DNA of 64,000 bases from JACKJK01 sp046159835 (GTDB lineage Bacteria > Pseudomonadota > Alphaproteobacteria > Rhizobiales > Tepidamorphaceae): the NCBI RefSeq assembly GCF_046159835.1, contig NZ_JBJXCY010000002.1, positions 806,001 to 870,000 of the forward strand, written 5' to 3'. Under the pieces are notes generated by a model. That model worked only from the letters and a program-made list of their open reading frames with translations, did not search any database and was not told where the DNA came from. A program made the position numbers and the translations under genes. The first letter of the stretch is position 1; each line of letters opens with the position of its first letter. Positions 44,438-53,607 of this stretch are shown here, piece after piece.

Positions 44438-47100
44438 TGCTCTCCGTCAACCTGCTCTTCCTGGCGAGCCTGCTCTACGTCTTCATGCTGTTCCTGGTGG
44501 CGTTCGTCGTTGACCGGCGAACGCGCCGCCGGCGCATCGGCTGGCTGCAGTCACCCGTCATCTACACGCTGTCCATCTCGGTCTACTGCACCTCGTGGAC
44601 CTTCTACGGCGCCGTCGGTTCGGCAGCGCGCAACGGGCTGGAATTTGTCACCATCTATCTCGGGCCCACGCTGGTCTTCATCGGCTGGTGGTGGCTGTTG
44701 CGCAAGCTGGTGCGCATCGGCCGGGCCAACCGCATCACCTCCATCGCCGACCTGATTTCCTCGCGCTATGGCAAGAGCTCCGGGCTCGCCGTGCTGGTGA
44801 CGCTCATCGCGGTGGTGGCGACCACACCCTACATCGCGTTGCAGCTCCAGTCGGTCACCAGCAGCTACCGTGTCATCGCGACCGAAGCCAGCGAGACGGC
44901 CACCGCCTTCTGGGTCGCTGCCGGCATGAGCGTGTTCGCGATCATCTTTGGCACGCGAAACCTCGACGCCAACGAGCGCCACCACGGCGTCGTCGCGGCC
45001 ATCGCGCTGGAGGCCATCGTCAAACTGGTTGCACTTCTGGCCGTCGGCATCTACGCGACCTATGGCCTTTCGGACGGCTTCCGTGACGTGTTCCGCGATG
45101 TGCCGGCTGAGGCGATCTACGGCGAGAACGGCATCTTCGGAATCCGCTGGGTGGTGCTCACATTCCTGTCCGCGACCGCGATCATCTGCCTGCCGCGCCA
45201 GTTCCAGGTCACCGTCGTGGAGAACATCGAGGAGCGCCACCTCGCCACCGCCTCGTGGCTGTTCCCGGCCTACCTCGTCGGCATGTCGCTCTTCACCCTG
45301 CCCATCGCGCTCGTCGGCCTGAAGGTCATGCCCGCCGGCGCGAACCCGGATCTCTTTGTCCTCACGCTGCCGCTGTCGCAGGACCGCGACCTGTTGGCGA
45401 TGCTCGCCTTCCTCGGCGGGTTTTCATCTGCGACCTCGATGGTGATCGTCGCGGCGATTGCCGTCTCGACCATGGTCTCCAACCACATTGTCACGCCCAT
45501 TGCGCTCAGGATGCTGGCCGCGCGGCAGGCGGTCAGCGGCGACGTGCGCTCGCTGGTGCTGTTTTCGCGCCGCCTGTCCATCGCCGGCATCCTGGGCCTC
45601 GGGTTCCTGCATTTCTGGTTTTCCGGCGGGTCGAAGGCGCTGGCCTCCATCGGGCTCATTGCATTCGTCGGCGTCGCCCAGTTCCTGCCCAGCCTGATGG
45701 GCGGCCTGTTCTGGCGCGGCGCGAACCGGATCGGCGCCATCTCGGGGCTGGTGGTCGGCTTCACACTCTGGGCACTGACGCTCTACCTGCCGAGTTTTGG
45801 CGGCGACTTCCTGCTGACGCCGCAGACCATTTCCGACGGCTATTTCGGCTTGTCGTGGCTGCGCCCGCACGCCCTGTTCGGCATGACCGGTCTGGACCCG
45901 CTGGTCCACGCCGTGATCTGGAGTCTCGGCATCAACGTGCTGGTCTTCGTGGTGGTGTCGTCGCTCACCCAGCCCGGCGGCATCGAGCAGCTGCAGGCGG
46001 CCATTTTCGTCGATGTCTACCGCTCCGGTGGTGCACCGTCCGGGTTCGAGCGCAGCGCCGCGCAGTCGGAAGACCTGTACATTCTCGCACAGCGAATTCT
46101 TGGCACCGAGCCGGCGCGGCGCCTGTTTGATGATCTCGCCCGAGCGCAGGGAGCAACGGGCGGTTTGCCCGACCCCACCGACACCGTCATCGCCCGGCTT
46201 GAGCGCGAACTGTCCGGCTCCATTGGCGCTGCATCCGCCCATGCCATCGTCACCCGGATCGCGGGTCGCCAGTCGGCCGGAACGGCGGAACTGTTCTCGA
46301 TTGCCGATGAAAGCCAGCGCCTGATCGAGACGACGCGGCAACTGGCGGACAAGTCCGCCGAGTTGGAGCGCGCCGCCGAGCAACTGCGCTCCGCCAACGA
46401 GCGGCTGCAATCACTGGATGCGCAAAAGGACGATTTCCTCAGCCAGGTCAGCCACGAGCTTCGCACGCCCATGACCTCCATCCGCTCGTTTTCGGAAATC
46501 CTGCTGGATACCGAAGACCTGAAGGACGCCGAGCGGCGCAAGTTCGTCACCATCATCCAGGAAGAGAGTGTGCGGCTGACGCGGCTGCTCGATGAAATCC
46601 TCGACATCAGCCGGCTGGAATCCGGCGCAGCCAAGCTGACGGTCGTTCCGGTCAACCTGAAGAACGCCATCTCCAAGGCGCTCGATTCCGTCTCCGGCAT
46701 GATCCAGAAGCTGGACGTCGACGTGCGCCTCGGCACCATCCCCGAAGACGTCGAGGTGCTGGCCAATCCCGACCGCCTGCGGCAGGTGCTCATCAATCTC
46801 CTGTCCAACGCGGTGAAGTACAACCGCTCCGACGAACCGGAGATCTACATCCGCGCCGACAACAGCGGCGATGCCGTCCTCATCGATGTCATCGACAATG
46901 GCGGCGGCGTGAGCCGCGAGGAGGCGAGCGTCGTCTTCGAGAAATTCGCGCGCGGGCAGGAAGCCTTCCTCGAATACGGAACCGGCCTTGGCCTGCCCAT
47001 CAGCCGCGCAATCATGCGTGCCATGGGCGGCGACCTCACCATCGAATTCGTGATCGACGGCACCAGCTATTTCCAGCTTCGCCTGAAGCGCTCGGGTTGA
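44437..47100 (+). CDS. Sodium:solute symporter-type sensor histidine kinase (CbrA/CrbS-like)
   Basis: This 887-residue hybrid has a transporter domain of the sodium:solute symporter family (about residues 1-510, some 13 hydrophobic helices; signatures SPVIYTLSISVYCTSWTFYG and GGFSSATSMVIVA). A linker follows, then a coiled coil (about 625-660), a HisKA domain with His673 in LSQVSHELRTPM, and a HATPase domain (LLSNAVKYNRS; DNGGGVS; GTGLGLPIS). Proteins of this kind (CbrA, CrbS) sense or carry amino acids or acetate and phosphorylate a response regulator. Its ATG overlaps the stop of the small membrane gene; a GTG one codon earlier is possible. The nearby ScfR-like regulator supports a short-chain carboxylate signal. 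Confidence 0.92.
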   Translation: MLSVNLLFLASLLYVFMLFLVAFVVDRRTRRRRIGWLQSPVIYTLSISVYCTSWTFYGAVGSAARNGLEFVTIYLGPTLVFIGWWWLLRKLVRIGRANRITSIADLISSRYGKSSGLAVLVTLIAVVATTPYIALQLQSVTSSYRVIATEASETATAFWVAAGMSVFAIIFGTRNLDANERHHGVVAAIALEAIVKLVALLAVGIYATYGLSDGFRDVFRDVPAEAIYGENGIFGIRWVVLTFLSATAIICLPRQFQVTVVENIEERHLATASWLFPAYLVGMSLFTLPIALVGLKVMPAGANPDLFVLTLPLSQDRDLLAMLAFLGGFSSATSMVIVAAIAVSTMVSNHIVTPIALRMLAARQAVSGDVRSLVLFSRRLSIAGILGLGFLHFWFSGGSKALASIGLIAFVGVAQFLPSLMGGLFWRGANRIGAISGLVVGFTLWALTLYLPSFGGDFLLTPQTISDGYFGLSWLRPHALFGMTGLDPLVHAVIWSLGINVLVFVVVSSLTQPGGIEQLQAAIFVDVYRSGGAPSGFERSAAQSEDLYILAQRILGTEPARRLFDDLARAQGATGGLPDPTDTVIARLERELSGSIGAASAHAIVTRIAGRQSAGTAELFSIADESQRLIETTRQLADKSAELERAAEQLRSANERLQSLDAQKDDFLSQVSHELRTPMTSIRSFSEILLDTEDLKDAERRKFVTIIQEESVRLTRLLDEILDISRLESGAAKLTVVPVNLKNAISKALDSVSGMIQKLDVDVRLGTIPEDVEVLANPDRLRQVLINLLSNAVKYNRSDEPEIYIRADNSGDAVLIDVIDNGGGVSREEASVVFEKFARGQEAFLEYGTGLGLPISRAIMRAMGGDLTIEFVIDGTSYFQLRLKRSG

Positions 47101-47122
47101 GATCGGCCAGGCACAACCCACC

Positions 47123-47503
47123 TTACGAGACGTCGAGACCGGCGTCCTTCCAACCCTTCAGCCCACCCTCGATCACCGTGGACTTGTAGCCCATCTGCTG
47201 GAGCGTATCAGCGGCCAGCGTCGCGCGCGCGCCGGACGCGCACAGCACGTGCACCCGGCCCTTGTCGCGCGCCTCGCACAGGTCGCTGTCCTTGGCCTCG
47301 GAATCCACGCAGGCTTTCGCTTCCAGCACACCACGCGGAACGTGCAGCGAACCGCTGATCCGTCCGTCGTTCTCCAGTTCCTTCGCCTCGCGCACGTCGA
47401 GGATCACGTCGCCATTGGCGGCGTGTGTCCTTGCGTCATGCGGCGAGACCTTCTCAACCTTGGCTTCGGCATCCGAAACCATGTCCTTCATGCTCTTTGC
47501 CAC
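47123..47503 (-). CDS. Rhodanese domain protein
   Basis: This 126-residue single-domain rhodanese has the CH2A-like VILDVREAKELENDGRI segment, and the active-site loop VLCASGARA with nucleophile Cys88. It ends in GYKSTVIEGGLKGWKDAGL, the usual C-terminus. Rhodaneses carry a persulfide on that Cys and move sulfane sulfur between acceptors. It follows the metallo-beta-lactamase-fold gene by 12 bases, and the two families are often paired in sulfide and persulfide detoxification. It lacks a signal peptide, so it is cytoplasmic. Confidence 0.9.
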   Translation of the reverse strand: MAKSMKDMVSDAEAKVEKVSPHDARTHAANGDVILDVREAKELENDGRISGSLHVPRGVLEAKACVDSEAKDSDLCEARDKGRVHVLCASGARATLAADTLQQMGYKSTVIEGGLKGWKDAGLDVS

Positions 47504-47515
47504 GGTCTGATCCTT

Positions 47516-48436
47516 TCAAAACTTGTTCAGGGGGAGTTTCAGGTAGTGGTGCCCGTCGCTCTCGGCCTCGGGCAGCTTTCCGGCGCGCAGGTTCACCTGC
47601 AGCGCGGCCAGCATCCGTTCAGGCAACGACAGCGTTGCGTCGCGCTTCTCGCGCCGGGCGATGTAGTCCTCGCGCTTCGTGCCGTCCTTCATGTGGACGT
47701 TGTTTGCGCGGTGCTCGGCGACGGTCGCTTCCCACATCGGTTCGTCACGCTCATCGCTGCCGTAATCGTGGCCGACATTGAGCCGAGTCTCGCCGGGGAG
47801 CTCCAGGATCGCCTGCAGCGAATCCCACAATTCCTCCGTCGAGCCGCCGGGGAAGTCGCCGCGCGAGGTGCCCTTGTCGGGATACATGAACGTGTCGTGC
47901 ACGAAGGCCGCATCACCGCAGACATAGGTGATGGAGCCGAGCGTGTGGCCGGCCGAAAGCATCACCCGCACGTCGAGGTCGCCGATGCGGAACGTGTCGC
48001 CGTCGGCAAACAACCGGCTGAAATCGCGGTCGACGTCGAAGGCGTCGGGCATGTTGTAGTAGTCGCGCCAGAGCTGCGCGATCTCGCGCACCTTCTCGCC
48101 GATGGCGTTTGGCGCGCCGGTCAGCTCAGCCAGTCGGGCCGAGGCCATGAAGTGGTCCGCGTGGGGGTGGGTGTCGAGCACCCATTCCACCTCGTAGCCC
48201 TTCTCCGCAACGAGGCCGAGTACCTGCTCGATGCTGCTGGTATCGGTCGCATAGGACTTCGGATCGAAGTTCCAAACGACGTCGATCAGCGCGGCTTTCT
48301 TCGTGGCAGGGTCGGCGCAGACATACTGGATTGAGCCGGTGTCCGGTTCGTAAATACCGATGACCTCCGGGCTTCCCGGCCCGCTGGAGGGCGACACGCG
48401 CACGATGGGTTGTTCGAGTTTTGATTTATCAGACAT
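47516..48436 (-). CDS. Metallo-beta-lactamase-fold protein, persulfide dioxygenase (ETHE1/Blh)-like
   Basis: This 306-residue protein has the MBL metal motif THPHADH (residues 89-95: His90, His92, Asp94, His95) and further ligands in SAGHTLGSITY and FVHDTFMYPDKGTSR. It ends in a C-terminal HHYLKLPLN. This form is close to ETHE1-like persulfide dioxygenases and to Blh, which oxidise glutathione persulfide to sulfite, and the co-transcribed rhodanese agrees. The start at 48436 (MSDKSKLEQP) follows AAGGTG; the upstream extension of the open frame is unrelated to the family. It starts 95 bases after the last methylamine gene and is probably a separate transcription unit. Confidence 0.88.
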   Translation of the reverse strand: MSDKSKLEQPIVRVSPSSGPGSPEVIGIYEPDTGSIQYVCADPATKKAALIDVVWNFDPKSYATDTSSIEQVLGLVAEKGYEVEWVLDTHPHADHFMASARLAELTGAPNAIGEKVREIAQLWRDYYNMPDAFDVDRDFSRLFADGDTFRIGDLDVRVMLSAGHTLGSITYVCGDAAFVHDTFMYPDKGTSRGDFPGGSTEELWDSLQAILELPGETRLNVGHDYGSDERDEPMWEATVAEHRANNVHMKDGTKREDYIARREKRDATLSLPERMLAALQVNLRAGKLPEAESDGHHYLKLPLNKF

Positions 48437-48531
48437 ATTCACCTTCTCGCATGCGTCGAAAAGAACGTCGCGGTCGCGCGCAAGTTCCATCGAAATACGA
48501 AAATCCGGGAAAACCTGTCTTTGTCTCGCAA

Positions 48532-49104
48532 TCAGTCGGCGGTCGCGGGCCCTGCAAGGCGGCGCGCCGCCACGCTCACCGCGTGCCACAGCGTTCCCGC
48601 CGCAGACCGCATGCCCCAGATCGCCACGCGATTCGCCGCTGAACGCACAACGATGACGCCCATGTGCTCCAGCCCGGTGCGCGTTGCGGACCCCGGCCCG
48701 AAGGAGCGCGGATCGATATTCACCAGCCGCTCCAGCAGGTGATGAATTGCGGCGTCACCGGCGCTGCTCTCGACATCCAGTACAACCCAGCCGTCCGTCT
48801 GCTCCGTCACCGCAGCGACGGGGACCTCGGCGTACAGGCGCGCGGCGAAATCCGTCTCCGCTTCACCCGCCGCCGCGATCATCCATTGCCGCTGGCCTGT
48901 CCAGACCGCGCTGATGCCGCCCTGGCTGACATGGCTGCCGGGACCAGGCAGCATCAGCCCGAACGGCTGCGGCAACGCCACGTCGCGGGAAATCGCCACC
49001 GAGGCGAGCGCAACGTCAGTCACCTCGCGGATGGTCAGGTCACCATGCGCTTCCATGAGCAGCTCCCGGGAACCGAGCGCCGACATGGGCAGGAGATCAG
49101 TCAT
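48532..49104 (-). CDS. mgdD: N-methylglutamate dehydrogenase gamma-like subunit MgdD (SoxG family)
   Basis: The 190-residue protein is a SoxG-type subunit (MTDLLPMSALG... LPQPFGLMLPGPG... TGLEHMGVIVVRS). It resembles a T-protein/YgfZ-like fold that packs against the alpha subunit. In the N-methylglutamate pathway the four Sox-like subunits form N-methylglutamate dehydrogenase, and this is the smallest folate-linked partner. The start at 49104 overlaps the mgdC stop by 8 bases, so translation is coupled. A generic annotation would be sarcosine oxidase gamma subunit. It is the last gene of the locus. Confidence 0.82.
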   Translation of the reverse strand: MTDLLPMSALGSRELLMEAHGDLTIREVTDVALASVAISRDVALPQPFGLMLPGPGSHVSQGGISAVWTGQRQWMIAAAGEAETDFAARLYAEVPVAAVTEQTDGWVVLDVESSAGDAAIHHLLERLVNIDPRSFGPGSATRTGLEHMGVIVVRSAANRVAIWGMRSAAGTLWHAVSVAARRLAGPATAD

Positions 49105-52042
49105 GGAGCCGCGCTCCCTCCGGGTCGACAAAGTGCGGGGAGACGACGCGAAGCCGCGACCAGCTCGCTTCCAACGGGTTTGCAGCAACGATGACCTCGC
49201 CGTGGCGTTCCGCTCCGCGTTCCAGCAGCCCCAGCCCGATAGCACTGTCGAGATGCGGCGAATGGCACGCTGACGTGATCCAGCCTTCGTCGGTTTCAAG
49301 CGACTGCGCGACACCGTCTGCAAACAGGTGCGACCCGGCGATGACCGTGTCGGCACGCCCTTCCGGCACCAGCCCGACGAGCCGCCGCGCGTCTTCAGCC
49401 AGCCCTTCGCGCCGCGACATCACAGCGCCGATGGAATCCTTCTTCGCAGAGACCATCTTGCCGAGACCAAGCATGGATGCCGTGGTCTGGCCGTTCATCT
49501 CGCCACCAGCGACATGCCCCTTCTCGATGCGCAGCACGCTCAGTGCTTCGGTTCCGTAGGGCGTCGCGCCAAGGTCTTCCCCGAGGCTCATCAGCCGGTC
49601 CATGAGCGCATGGCCGTAGCGGGTTGGCACGGCGATTTCGTAGGCCAGTTCGCCGGAAAACGAGATGCGGAAAAGCCGCGCCCGAAGCCCGCCGCAGATG
49701 GTGAGCACCGCACAGGCCATGAAGGGAAAGGCCTCGTTGCCGAGGTCGAACCCGTCCACAACGCGGGCGAGCAAGTCACGCGAGGCAGGACCGGCAACCG
49801 CGATCTGCGCCCAGGCATCCGTTGTCGAGATCAGGTGCACGTCGAGATCAGGCCACAGGCACTGTCGCGCGAATTCCATGTTGCGGTAGACAAGCCCCGC
49901 ATTGGCCGTGGTCGTGGTGACGACGTAGTGCGTCTCGCCAAGCCGCGCGCAGGTGCCGTCGTCATAGGCGTAGCCGTCCTCGCGCAGCATCAGCCCGTAG
50001 CGCACGCGCCCGACCTTCAGGCTCGCCATCGCGTTGGCGTAGACCCGGTTGAGGAATTCCGCCGCGTCGCGGCCCTGCACGTCGATCTTGCCGAGCGTCG
50101 TCACATCGCAAAGCCCGACGCCCGACCGCACCGCCAGCGCCTCGCGATCGACACTCTCGCGCCAGTGAGACTCGTCCTCTTGCGGGAAGTATTGCGCGCG
50201 CAGCCATTGTCCGGCTTCGACGAAGACCGCATTGCGCGCCTTGGCCCAGTGATGCGTCGGCGTCAGGCGCGTCGGTCGGAAATGCGGCCCCGTGTCGCCA
50301 CCGCCGAGCACCGAGATGGAGACACCGGTATAGGGCGGGCGGAAGGTCGTCGCCCCGGTCTCGGCAATGGTCTTGCCCGTCAGCTCCGCCATCACGGCCA
50401 GCGCGGTGACGTTCGACGTGCGGCCCTGGTCGGTTGCCATGCCGAGCGTCGTCCAGCGCTTCAGGTGTTCGACCGGCGACATGTTCTCCTGATGCGCCAG
50501 CGCGATGTCCTTCACCGTGACGTCGTTCTGGAAATCGACCCAAGCGCGGCGCTTGCCTGGCACGTGCCAGAATTCGGACACGACAGACGGGCTGTCGTCC
50601 GCTTGGGGCAACACCAATTTCGCCGGCTTAATGTCGAGATCGGTTAGCGCAACCGTCGCAGCGCGCGCACCATCGGCGAGCGCATCCGAAAGCCCGCCGC
50701 GCCCCGCGCACCCACCGGCAGACAGCAAACCATTCGGCCCGCCGCTGCCGGGAACGAGCGCCAGCAATTCCTCGTCCCACACAGGTCGGCTGCGAAGGTG
50801 CGAGGAGAGATGCACATTTGGGTTCCATCCGCCGGCGACGCCGAGCGCGCCGCAGTCGATCCACTCGCTTTTTACCCCATGCTCGACCTTGATCGCGCGC
50901 AGACCCAACCGCCCCTTGGTGGCGGTCACACGCGCACCGGCGAAGACCGGGTAATCGCCAAACCTTGGCGCGTCTTGCCGGGTGTCGATCACACCGGCGA
51001 CCGGCACGTCGCGCGCCACGAGATCGACCGCCGTGCGGTGCCCGTCATCGTTGTTGGTGAAGATCGCAACCGCGTCGCCCGCGTGCTTCACCGGCACCAC
51101 CGCCCAGCGGTTGGCGTAGGCGCGCACGGCACCAGCGAGCATGATGCCCGGCCTGTCATTGTCCGCGAAGGGAATGTGCCGCTCGGTCGCGCCTGCCGCC
51201 AGAACCGCGCGTTTCGCCGTGATCCGCCACAGGGTCTGGCGCACGCTGCCAGACGGATCGGCAAGGTGATCGGAGACCCGCTCGACAGCACCGTAGATGC
51301 CGTGGTCGTAGACCCCGAAGACGGTCGTGCGCTTCAGGATGCGCACATTCGGCGCGGCCTGAAGATCAGCCTCGACGGTTGCCACCCAGTCCGCCGCCGG
51401 CCCGCTATCCAGTTCATGGCTTTCGGCCAGCAACCGCCCGCCGAGCCGGAAATCCTCATCCGCCAGGATCACCTGCGCACCAGACCGCGCCGCCGTCAGC
51501 GCCGCTGCAAGCCCGGCGGCACCGCCGCCGATGACCAGCACGTCGCAATGCAGGAAGCCGCTGTCATAGGCGTCCGGGTCCGGCTCCATCGACAGCCGCC
51601 CCAGACCGGCGGCCCGGCGGATCATCGGCTCGTAGAGCTTTTCCCAAAAGGCGCGCGGCCACATGAACGTCTTGTAGTAGAAGCCGGCAGCCAGCAGGGG
51701 CGACAGCAAATCGTTCACCGCCAGCGCATCGAAGGAAAGACTGCCTAGCCTGTTCTGCGAATTGGCGACAAGGCCGTCATGCAGTTCGGCAACCGTGGCG
51801 CGCGTATTGGGTTCGCGGCGCGCACCCTCGCGCAGTTCGACGAGCGCATTCGGCTCCTCGGAGCCGGCGGACAACACACCGCGCGGCCGGTGATACTTGA
51901 AGCTGCGGCCCATGAGTTGCACGCCGTTGGCAAGCAGGGCCGAGGCCAGCGTATCGCCCGGGTGGCCGGTATGGGCTTTCCCGTCGAAGGTGAACGACAG
52001 CGCCTTGTCGCGGTCGATGAGGCCGCCGGAAATGCGGGTCAT
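49097..52042 (-). CDS. mgdC: N-methylglutamate dehydrogenase alpha-like subunit MgdC (SoxA family)
   Basis: This 981-residue subunit has a ferredoxin-like N-terminus (about residues 15-100) and a dinucleotide-binding domain with VLVIGGGAAGLAAAL near residue 171. A flavin/NAD-binding part runs to about 500, and C-terminal GCV_T-type folate-binding domains (about 600-970) include SVLRIEKGHVAGGEMNG. It should pass the methyl-derived carbon from N-methylglutamate to tetrahydrofolate as 5,10-methylene-THF. The assignment as Mgd, not sarcosine oxidase, rests on the adjoining gmaS and mgsABC. The start ATG overlaps the mgdB stop (ATGA). Confidence 0.88.
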   Translation of the reverse strand: MTRISGGLIDRDKALSFTFDGKAHTGHPGDTLASALLANGVQLMGRSFKYHRPRGVLSAGSEEPNALVELREGARREPNTRATVAELHDGLVANSQNRLGSLSFDALAVNDLLSPLLAAGFYYKTFMWPRAFWEKLYEPMIRRAAGLGRLSMEPDPDAYDSGFLHCDVLVIGGGAAGLAAALTAARSGAQVILADEDFRLGGRLLAESHELDSGPAADWVATVEADLQAAPNVRILKRTTVFGVYDHGIYGAVERVSDHLADPSGSVRQTLWRITAKRAVLAAGATERHIPFADNDRPGIMLAGAVRAYANRWAVVPVKHAGDAVAIFTNNDDGHRTAVDLVARDVPVAGVIDTRQDAPRFGDYPVFAGARVTATKGRLGLRAIKVEHGVKSEWIDCGALGVAGGWNPNVHLSSHLRSRPVWDEELLALVPGSGGPNGLLSAGGCAGRGGLSDALADGARAATVALTDLDIKPAKLVLPQADDSPSVVSEFWHVPGKRRAWVDFQNDVTVKDIALAHQENMSPVEHLKRWTTLGMATDQGRTSNVTALAVMAELTGKTIAETGATTFRPPYTGVSISVLGGGDTGPHFRPTRLTPTHHWAKARNAVFVEAGQWLRAQYFPQEDESHWRESVDREALAVRSGVGLCDVTTLGKIDVQGRDAAEFLNRVYANAMASLKVGRVRYGLMLREDGYAYDDGTCARLGETHYVVTTTTANAGLVYRNMEFARQCLWPDLDVHLISTTDAWAQIAVAGPASRDLLARVVDGFDLGNEAFPFMACAVLTICGGLRARLFRISFSGELAYEIAVPTRYGHALMDRLMSLGEDLGATPYGTEALSVLRIEKGHVAGGEMNGQTTASMLGLGKMVSAKKDSIGAVMSRREGLAEDARRLVGLVPEGRADTVIAGSHLFADGVAQSLETDEGWITSACHSPHLDSAIGLGLLERGAERHGEVIVAANPLEASWSRLRVVSPHFVDPEGARLHD

Positions 52043-52332
52043 GTGGCCGCTCCGGGCAGGCGCGCCAGCGCGACGTCGCCGGCCAGTTCCGCACCGAGGA
52101 TCTCATGCGTCACCGTGTTGCGGGTCACCACCAGCCAGCTGCGGTCGCCCTGCTCGTGGAACCACAATTCGCGATGCACCCCGGCTGGGTTGTCGCGCAG
52201 GAAGACGTAATCCTGAAACGAGGCCAGCGCATTGTCGCCGTCCGGGTCGGGACGCGCGAGCAGGCTCGCGTCACCCAGATAGGTGAACTCGCGGGCGTCG
52301 CGCGGGCCAAGCAGGGGATGGGGGATGAGCAT
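52039..52332 (-). CDS. mgdB: N-methylglutamate dehydrogenase delta-like subunit MgdB (SoxD family), zinc-ligand Cys lost
   Basis: This 97-residue protein matches the SoxD family (PxxGPRDAREFTYLGDASLLARP, quoted in part; VTRNTVTHEI). In heterotetrameric sarcosine oxidases SoxD carries a CPxCG motif and a later Cys that bind zinc. Here these read HPLLG (His5, Leu8) and HEQGDR (Asp in the later Cys position), so no cysteine remains in the protein, although the family fold is recognisable. Zinc binding is therefore unlikely unless other residues serve. Start 52332 has GAGG upstream; the longer form would begin inside the mgdA coding end. Confidence 0.82.
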   Translation of the reverse strand: MLIPHPLLGPRDAREFTYLGDASLLARPDPDGDNALASFQDYVFLRDNPAGVHRELWFHEQGDRSWLVVTRNTVTHEILGAELAGDVALARLPGAAT

Positions 52333-52342
52333 GGCGCGCGCC

Positions 52343-53593
52343 TCAGTGCAGGTTCGGCTGCGCACCAGCGCCGCGCTCGTCGATCAGGTGCCCGCGCGCG
52401 AAACGGTCGAGCCGGTAGGCTGTCGCCACGTCGTGCGGCTCACCGGTCGCCAGCAGGTGCGCAAACGCAAACCCGCTGGCGGGCGTCGCCTTGAAGCCGC
52501 CATAGCACCAGCCGGCGTTAAGATAGAGACCGTCGACCGGCGTGCGGTCGATGATTGGCGATCCGTCTATCGACATATCCATGATGCCGCCCCAGCTGCG
52601 CAGCAGGCGCGCGCGGCCGATCATCGGCATCAGCGCCATCGCCCCCTCCGCGACATCCTCCACCACCGGCAGGTTGCCGCGCTGGGCGTAGGAATTGTAG
52701 CCGTCGATATCGCCGCCGAAGACGAGGCCGCCCTTGTCGGACTGGCTGATGTAAAAGTGCCCCGCGCCGAAAGTGATGACGCCGGGAATGGTGGGCTTCA
52801 GCCCCTCGGAGACGAAGGCCTGCAGCACGTGGCTTTCGATGGGAAGCCGAAGTCCCGCCATCGCCATGACGCGGCTGGAGGACCCGGCAACCGCGACGCC
52901 CACCTTGCCCGCGCCGATCACCCCGCGTGTCGTCTCGACGCCGGTCACGCGCCCGCCTTCCATGCGAAAGCCCGTCACCTCGCAATTCTGGATCAGGTCG
53001 ACGCCGTGGCTGTCCGCCCCGCGCGCATATCCCCACGCAACGCCATCGTGACGCGCGGTTCCGGCGCGCGCCTGCAACAGCGCCCCCTTGATGGGAAAGC
53101 GGGCGTGCTCGTAGTTCAGGAACGGCGCCATCTCGCGCAGTTCGTCCCGGTTCAGCAGTTGCGCGTCCGCGCCGGACAGGCGCATGGCATTGCCGCGCCG
53201 CCGGTATGCGTCGCGCTGCGCATCGGTGTGGATGATGTTGAGAATGCCGCGCTGGGAAACCATCGCGTTGAAGTTCAATTCCTGCTCAAGCCCTTCCCAG
53301 AGCTTCATCGAGAACTCGTAGAACGGCTGGTTGCCCGGCAGCAGGTAGTTGGACCGGATGATCGTCGTGTTGCGGCCTATATTGCCGGAGCCGAGCCAGC
53401 CCTTTTCCAGCACCGCGATGCGCGACTTCCCGAAATGGCTGGCGAGGTAATAGGCCGTCGCGAGACCATGCCCGCCGCCGCCAACGATGACGAAGTCATA
53501 CGCCTCCTGCGACTCCGGATCGCGCCACAGCGGCTGCCAACCCTTGTGCCCGGTGACGGCCTCCTTGAGCAGACGCAGACCCGAAAAGCGCAT
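52343..53593 (-). CDS. mgdA: N-methylglutamate dehydrogenase beta-like subunit MgdA (SoxB family)
   Basis: This 416-residue flavoprotein has a FAD fingerprint (YDFVIVGGGGHGLATAYYL, residues 32-50) followed by VLEKGWLGSGNIGRNTTIIRS as in SoxB. The segment TARHDGVAWGYARGAD carries the His (about 182) to which FMN is covalently linked in sarcosine oxidase. It ends with the family C-terminus. It should oxidise the N-methyl group of N-methylglutamate. The start at 53593 lies 14 bases after the gmaS stop; the longer open frame upstream overlaps gmaS in another frame and is not real. Confidence 0.88.
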   Translation of the reverse strand: MRFSGLRLLKEAVTGHKGWQPLWRDPESQEAYDFVIVGGGGHGLATAYYLASHFGKSRIAVLEKGWLGSGNIGRNTTIIRSNYLLPGNQPFYEFSMKLWEGLEQELNFNAMVSQRGILNIIHTDAQRDAYRRRGNAMRLSGADAQLLNRDELREMAPFLNYEHARFPIKGALLQARAGTARHDGVAWGYARGADSHGVDLIQNCEVTGFRMEGGRVTGVETTRGVIGAGKVGVAVAGSSSRVMAMAGLRLPIESHVLQAFVSEGLKPTIPGVITFGAGHFYISQSDKGGLVFGGDIDGYNSYAQRGNLPVVEDVAEGAMALMPMIGRARLLRSWGGIMDMSIDGSPIIDRTPVDGLYLNAGWCYGGFKATPASGFAFAHLLATGEPHDVATAYRLDRFARGHLIDERGAGAQPNLH

Positions 53594-53607
53594 GGAACCC
53601 GGAAGCC

